Positions 14,478 to 17,707 of a stretch of DNA of 17,707 nt are shown in pieces. The stretch is from Victivallales bacterium Lenti_02 (GTDB lineage: Bacteria > Verrucomicrobiota > Lentisphaeria > Oligosphaerales > Lenti-02), in the NCBI GenBank assembly GCA_001603055.1, contig LVAZ01000267.1, positions 1-17,707 on the forward strand, read 5' to 3'. Position numbers and translations under genes: made by a program. A model generated the notes under the pieces. That model worked only from the letters and a program-made list of their open reading frames with translations. It was not told the DNA's origin and searched no databases. Each line of letters starts with the position of its first letter. Position 1 is the stretch's first letter.

Positions 14478-15923
14478 ATGAAATCGATCACGCTGTCCCG
14501 TTCCGAGTACCGCGACAAGAACCGCGCCTGCTGGATCGGCAAGAACATCGGCGGCACCCTCGGCGCCCCCTACGAATGCAAGAAGCACACCTTCGATTTC
14601 AGCTTCTACCATCCCGTGCCGGACAAGGCGACCCCGAACGACGACCTGGACTTGCAGTTGGTCTGGCTCAAGGCGATGGAGGACAAGGGGATCGACCCGT
14701 CCGTCCGGACTCTCGCGGCCTACTGGGACCGCTATGCCGCCGTGTATCCCTGGAACGAGTACGGGTTCTTCATGCGCAATTTCCGGCGCGGCCTGCGCCC
14801 CCCCATCGCGGGTTGCTTCGAGAACTACTTCGTGGACGAGATGGGCTCGCCGATCCGCTCGGAAATCTGGGCCTGCCTGCGTCCCGCCGACCCCCAGGCC
14901 GCCGCCCGGATGGCGTGGAAGGACTCGGCCATCGACCACGCGGGCGGCGAGGGCACCTATGGCGAAATGTTCTGGGCCGCCGCCGAATCCGCCGCCTTCG
15001 TGGAAAGCGACATCATGACGCTGATCCGGATCGGCCTGAACATGATCCCGGTTTCCTGCCGCATCTCCCGCGTGATCCGCGAGGTCATCTGGTGCCATGA
15101 GAATGGGCTGACCTGGGGCGAGGCGCGGGAGCGCGTAATCACCCGTTTCGCCAACTTCCAGCCCTGCGACGCCATCGCCAACCACGGCTTCATGATTATC
15201 GGCCTGCTCTACGGCAAGGATTTCGGCGACATGCTCTGCAAAGCCGTCAACTGCGGCTACGACACCGACTGCACCGGGGCCACCGTCGGCGCCTTTCTCG
15301 GCATCGTCTCCGGCATGGCCGGCATCCCGGACAAGTGGCTTGCCCCCATCGGCATGGAGATCGTCCCCCACCGCTACACCGGGAACTGCGACATCCCCGC
15401 CAACGTGGACGAACTCACCGACCGCACCGTGGCGCTCGCGGAAAAGGCGGCCGAGACCGACGGTCCCGTCCAGTTCGGCGGCCGGACGGCCCTGCCGGCG
15501 GACATCCGCTCCCGGCTCTTCGACAACCAGATGGCGCGCAAGGCGCTCGCCCTGAACCCGCTGGCCGGGATCGAGCTGCTCGCCGACGGCAGCGAGGTCT
15601 GGTTCCACTACGACGGCGACCCCGTTGCCCAGCCGGGCATCACCAAGCTGGTGCGGGTCAGCGTCGAGGGGCCTGCCCGCAAGGTGACCCTGAACGTGCC
15701 GGCAGGCTGGCGCGCAACCGAAGTCGAGCCGGGGCGCTTCGCCCTCGAGCCGGGCGCGATTGCCGACCGCAACACCATCGAGGTTCTGGCGGGCGGCGAA
15801 GCGGTCTCCTTCGTGCTGCTCGGCCCCAACCAGGCCAAGGGCTTCCCGGCGGGGAACAATGTGCCCAAATGCCCCGTCTGCCACGGCTTGCCCGAGGCAT
15901 GCAACTGCCAGAAACCGGCGTAG
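14478..15923 (+). CDS. ADP-ribosylglycohydrolase-family protein with extra C-terminal domain
   Basis: A 481-residue protein of the ADP-ribosylglycohydrolase family (DraG/ARH-like, all-helical, two-magnesium enzymes that cleave ADP-ribosyl or related N- or O-glycosidic bonds). The two metal motifs are N54-D55-D56 in ATPNDDLDLQ and D262-T263-D264 in GYDTDCTGATVGAFLG; the first replaces the usual TDDT with NDDL. The family core ends near residue 335. Residues about 338-450 form an added beta-rich, Ig-like region, and the last 20 residues hold C465-x2-C468 and C475-x-C477, a possible metal knuckle. No signal peptide is seen. The start at 14478 follows AGGA by 9 bp; an ATG 57 bp upstream has no such site. 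Operator A lies upstream. Its stop is 3 bp from that of the convergent araC gene. The substrate is unknown; glycan-derived glycosides are as likely as ADP-ribosylated protein (inference). Confidence 0.88.
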   Translation: MKSITLSRSEYRDKNRACWIGKNIGGTLGAPYECKKHTFDFSFYHPVPDKATPNDDLDLQLVWLKAMEDKGIDPSVRTLAAYWDRYAAVYPWNEYGFFMRNFRRGLRPPIAGCFENYFVDEMGSPIRSEIWACLRPADPQAAARMAWKDSAIDHAGGEGTYGEMFWAAAESAAFVESDIMTLIRIGLNMIPVSCRISRVIREVIWCHENGLTWGEARERVITRFANFQPCDAIANHGFMIIGLLYGKDFGDMLCKAVNCGYDTDCTGATVGAFLGIVSGMAGIPDKWLAPIGMEIVPHRYTGNCDIPANVDELTDRTVALAEKAAETDGPVQFGGRTALPADIRSRLFDNQMARKALALNPLAGIELLADGSEVWFHYDGDPVAQPGITKLVRVSVEGPARKVTLNVPAGWRATEVEPGRFALEPGAIADRNTIEVLAGGEAVSFVLLGPNQAKGFPAGNNVPKCPVCHGLPEACNCQKPA

Positions 15924-15926
15924 CCC

Positions 15927-16781
15927 TCAGCGCGGAGGGCGTATCTGGCTCGGCGGTACGCCCTCCAAGCGCCGGAACTGCCGGCAGAAATAGTTGCTGT
16001 CGCAGAAACCAGTCATGAAGGCGACCTGGCTGACGCTCAGCGACGGGTCGCGCAGCAACGCCTTGGCCCGGCTGACCCGCACCTCCAGCAGGCGCCGGAA
16101 AGGGGTCACGCCAACCGCCTCCCGGAAACGGCGCTGCAGACTGCGGACCGACATGTTCGCCTCGTCGGCCAGTTCCTCCAGAGTCAACGGCTCGGCATAG
16201 CGCCGTTCGATACAGCTCAACGCCCTGCCGATGGCCTGCGAATTGCGGCCTGCGGCATCCGCGCACTGCACGCGCCGCGACAGGAAGACAATCAGTTCGG
16301 CCAGCACGGCCGCCGCCATGGACTGATACCCCGGGCGCCGTTCCTGGAGTTCAGTCAGCAGGGTGTCGGCCAGCGTCTCCATCCGCGCCAAGTCCTTCGC
16401 GTCCACCCGCAGATTGGCCGCGCCGGGAGGGGCTTTGAGCCTTGCCCGGGGTTCGAGGTGGAACAAGGCATGGAAACCAGGCAGCATCCGGAAATCATGG
16501 TCCGGAAGCCGCAGACGCGAGGCGTCGTACATCACGTTGACGACGGAGAAGGTCGCTTTGGCGCGGTAGGAATGCACCGCGCCAGGCTCGATGACGAAAA
16601 CGTCGCCGGCCTGGAACGGGCGGTCGCCGGCCGGACCGACATGCACCCCCTCGCCGGCCAGTACCAGCGCCAACTCGGTGAAGTCATGGGAGTGTGCCGG
16701 GTAGCCCTTGTGCGCGTCCTGGCGGAACGCGCTGAGGGGAAACTGGTTCTGCTCGTAGCGGGAAAGTTGGAATACCTGCAT
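15927..16781 (-). CDS. AraC-family transcriptional regulator, RhaS/RhaR-like
   Basis: A 284-residue regulator. The N-terminal cupin (about 8-95) has HSHDFTELALVLAGEG (30-45) and FQAGDVFVIEPGAVHSY (56-72), the ligand-sensing jelly roll of sugar-responsive AraC proteins. The C-terminal double HTH (about 185-283) has LTLEELADEANMSVRSLQRR (199-218) and SVSQVAFMTGFCDSNYFCRQ (249-268), followed by FRRLEGVPPSQIR. Both helices look intact, so it should bind DNA, normally two direct half-sites. The start is preceded by GGAAGGG about 9 bp upstream. It sits between the two operator copies' target genes: convergent with the ADP-ribosylglycohydrolase gene, divergent from the LamG-like gene. Operator B overlaps its likely promoter. 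The ligand is unknown; a monosaccharide is the family's commonest type. Confidence 0.93.
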   Translation of the reverse strand: MQVFQLSRYEQNQFPLSAFRQDAHKGYPAHSHDFTELALVLAGEGVHVGPAGDRPFQAGDVFVIEPGAVHSYRAKATFSVVNVMYDASRLRLPDHDFRMLPGFHALFHLEPRARLKAPPGAANLRVDAKDLARMETLADTLLTELQERRPGYQSMAAAVLAELIVFLSRRVQCADAAGRNSQAIGRALSCIERRYAEPLTLEELADEANMSVRSLQRRFREAVGVTPFRRLLEVRVSRAKALLRDPSLSVSQVAFMTGFCDSNYFCRQFRRLEGVPPSQIRPPR

Positions 16782-16820
16782 CGCCGTCGCCCTTCCGAAT
16801 AGCGCAAAACCGGCAGCAAT

Positions 16821-16859
16821 TTGGCCATATAATGCTAGATATTGGCGTGAAAGTCAAGG
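16821..16859 (+). promoter_or_regulatory. operator copy B, tandem TTGGC half-sites (putative AraC-family site)
   Basis: Half-sites TTGGCCATATAAT (16821-16833) and TTGGCGTGAAAGT (16842-16854) lie in direct orientation, starting 21 bp apart. The second half-site differs from that of copy A at one base. It lies 70 bp before the LamG-like start, in the same orientation as copy A to its gene, and 39 bp before the araC start on the other strand. Confidence 0.72.
16829..16857 (-). promoter_or_regulatory. araC promoter inside operator B
   Basis: On the minus strand, TTGACT (16857-16852, five of six) and CATTAT (16834-16829, four of six) are spaced by exactly 17 bp. Both hexamers lie within or at the edge of operator B, so binding of the regulator would cover this promoter. 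In copy A the matching bases are changed (TCCACT and CACTAT), so copy A offers no such promoter. Confidence 0.5.
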
Positions 16860-16879
16860 TTTCACGGACTGCGAGACGC

Positions 16880-16885
16880 TATTGT
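16880..16885 (+). promoter_or_regulatory. -10-like box of the LamG-protein promoter
   Basis: TATTGT starts 38 bp after the start of the second half-site of operator B, exactly as TATTTT does at operator A. The -35 position reads AGGTTT, not a consensus, which suits a promoter that needs the activator. Confidence 0.5.
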
Positions 16886-16929
16886 GCCAGACCGCAACCA
16901 CATTGACGGTAAATGGAAAGGACTCCCCC

Positions 16930-17707
16930 ATGGATTCCCGCTGGATGCTTCCCATGCTGCTGACTGCCCAACTCCTCGCCAGCGCCGCCCAGGCGGGAAT
17001 CCGCTGGGAGTTCGACGGATCGGACGCGCCGACCGGGGGCCGCGTCGCGTTGCTTGGCGGCAAACCGGCGTTCGCTCCGACCGACACGGGCCAGGGGCTG
17101 GCACCCGGAACCACGCTCACCTGGGCCGACACTCCGGAACTGCGCCTGTCGCCGGAAATTGAGATCGCCGCCCGATTCCGGCTCGACGAGTTGGCGAAGA
17201 GCGCCCAGGTCCTGGCCGCGAAGGACGGCGAGTACATCCTGCGCGTCGACGGGCACGAAGGCGGACATCTCTCGTTCTTCGTACAGATCGACGGCAAGTG
17301 GGATCCGCGGCTGAAGGGCCCGGTCGTGCAGGCGGGCGTCTGGTACGATGTCCACGCCGTGTGGTCAGGCCAGGATTTGAAGATGGTGGTGAACGGCGAA
17401 ACCTTCACCAGCAACCGCGCCGGCCGGACCAAGCCCGGCGAAGCCCCCCTCCTGATCGGCCCCGTTGATGGTGTGCTGGATCGTCTGGAAATTCGCAACC
17501 CCAGCCTGGAACGCGCGGCCCTGCTGGCTGTCGGCGCTGCGGAACAGACCGTGGAGCGCACGGCCTTTGGCGGCGGGGACGGCTGGCAGGACTGGCAGGG
17601 GCTGGCGGGAGCCGGCAGCGAGGTCCGCGCGGGCACGGTCTCGGTGGTCTTCCCGACGGACTCGGCCATGTTCGCGAGCCCGGCCCTGGCCTGCAACCTG
17701 ACCACCC
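16930..17707 (+). CDS. secreted LamG/concanavalin-like domain protein, 5' part
   Basis: An open frame of 259 codons that runs off the window without a stop. It begins with a signal peptide (MLPMLLTAQLLASAAQA, cut near residue 22-23). A beta-sandwich region like LamG/concanavalin A lectin-glucanase domains follows (about 24-192): EIEIAARFRLDEL, a glycine-rich GHEGGHLSFFVQIDGKW, AGVWYDVHAVWSGQDLKMVV and LLIGPVDGVLDRLEIRNP are the strands typical of that fold. A second, unrecognised domain starts near 195. Such proteins in PVC bacteria often carry further catalytic or binding domains downstream, which cannot be seen here. The start is set by GGAAAGGA 7 bp upstream. Operator B and a -10-like box precede it, so it is the likely second target of the AraC regulator. 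It probably acts outside the cytoplasm on glycans (inference). Confidence 0.82.
   Translation, partial: MDSRWMLPMLLTAQLLASAAQAGIRWEFDGSDAPTGGRVALLGGKPAFAPTDTGQGLAPGTTLTWADTPELRLSPEIEIAARFRLDELAKSAQVLAAKDGEYILRVDGHEGGHLSFFVQIDGKWDPRLKGPVVQAGVWYDVHAVWSGQDLKMVVNGETFTSNRAGRTKPGEAPLLIGPVDGVLDRLEIRNPSLERAALLAVGAAEQTVERTAFGGGDGWQDWQGLAGAGSEVRAGTVSVVFPTDSAMFASPALACNLTT

Noticed and set aside
14040..15884. 614-codon minus-strand frame across uvsE and the ADP-ribosylglycohydrolase gene
   Set aside because: It overlaps two genes with conserved motifs, and its translation is Gly/Ala/Arg/Val-rich without motifs.
16828..16833. Perfect TATAAT on the plus strand
   Set aside because: No -35 at 16-18 bp upstream; it lies in the first operator half-site and is changed to GATAGT in copy A, so a plus-strand promoter here is unlikely.
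1..17707. tRNA, rRNA, CRISPR arrays, insertion sequences, phage genes
   Set aside because: None recognised on either strand by reading; no covariance-model or repeat search could be run.

Overview
The window is GC-rich DNA, most likely from a bacterium of the PVC superphylum (Lentisphaerota or a close relative). The best taxonomic clues are a pseudopilin whose N-terminus reads FTLIELLVVIAIIAILAS without the usual preceding glycine, a formylglycine sulfatase, a DUF6807/PmoA-like protein, an ADP-ribosylglycohydrolase-family protein, a RhaS/RhaR-like AraC regulator and a secreted LamG-like protein. That mix is typical of glycan-degrading PVC genomes. The assignment is inference; no rRNA or ribosomal protein gene is present. 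No tRNA, CRISPR array, insertion sequence or phage gene was seen, and no gene-free stretch exceeds about 220 bp.

Layout. (1) 23-1657, + strand: a GNAT acetyltransferase and a CorA-type Mg2+ channel, 15 bp apart. (2) 1758-8420, + strand: three signalling proteins in a row. These are a five-PAS protein without a kinase domain, a membrane histidine kinase with a periplasmic solute-binding sensor (4-bp overlap with the first), and a REC-PAS-PAS-HK-REC hybrid kinase. None carries a DNA-binding output domain. (3) 8440-12087, - strand: a sulfatase, a pseudopilin-like protein and a DUF6807/PmoA-like protein, separated by about 125 bp gaps. One gap holds a terminator-like hairpin plus a sulfatase promoter; the other holds a long imperfect hairpin that runs into the pseudopilin ribosome binding site. 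(4) 12237-13343, + strand: a GT4-like glycosyltransferase, convergent with (5) 13348-14256, - strand: UV damage endonuclease UvsE. (6) 14478 to the end: an ADP-ribosylglycohydrolase-family protein (+), a convergent AraC-family regulator (-), and the 5' part of a secreted LamG-like protein (+) that runs off the window.

The most interesting signal is in region 6. A 39-bp element occurs twice (14358-14396 and 16821-16859; 33 of 39 identical). One copy lies upstream of the ADP-ribosylglycohydrolase gene and the other between araC and the LamG-like gene. Each copy holds two TTGGC-type half-sites in direct orientation exactly 21 bp apart, the geometry used by AraC-family activators. In both places a -10-like box (TATTTT or TATTGT) starts exactly 38 bp after the start of the second half-site. 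The araC-proximal copy also covers a plausible araC promoter on the other strand. I read this as a small self-controlled regulon: the AraC protein senses a small molecule, probably a sugar, through its cupin domain, switches on an ADP-ribosylglycohydrolase-like enzyme and a secreted LamG protein, and controls itself.
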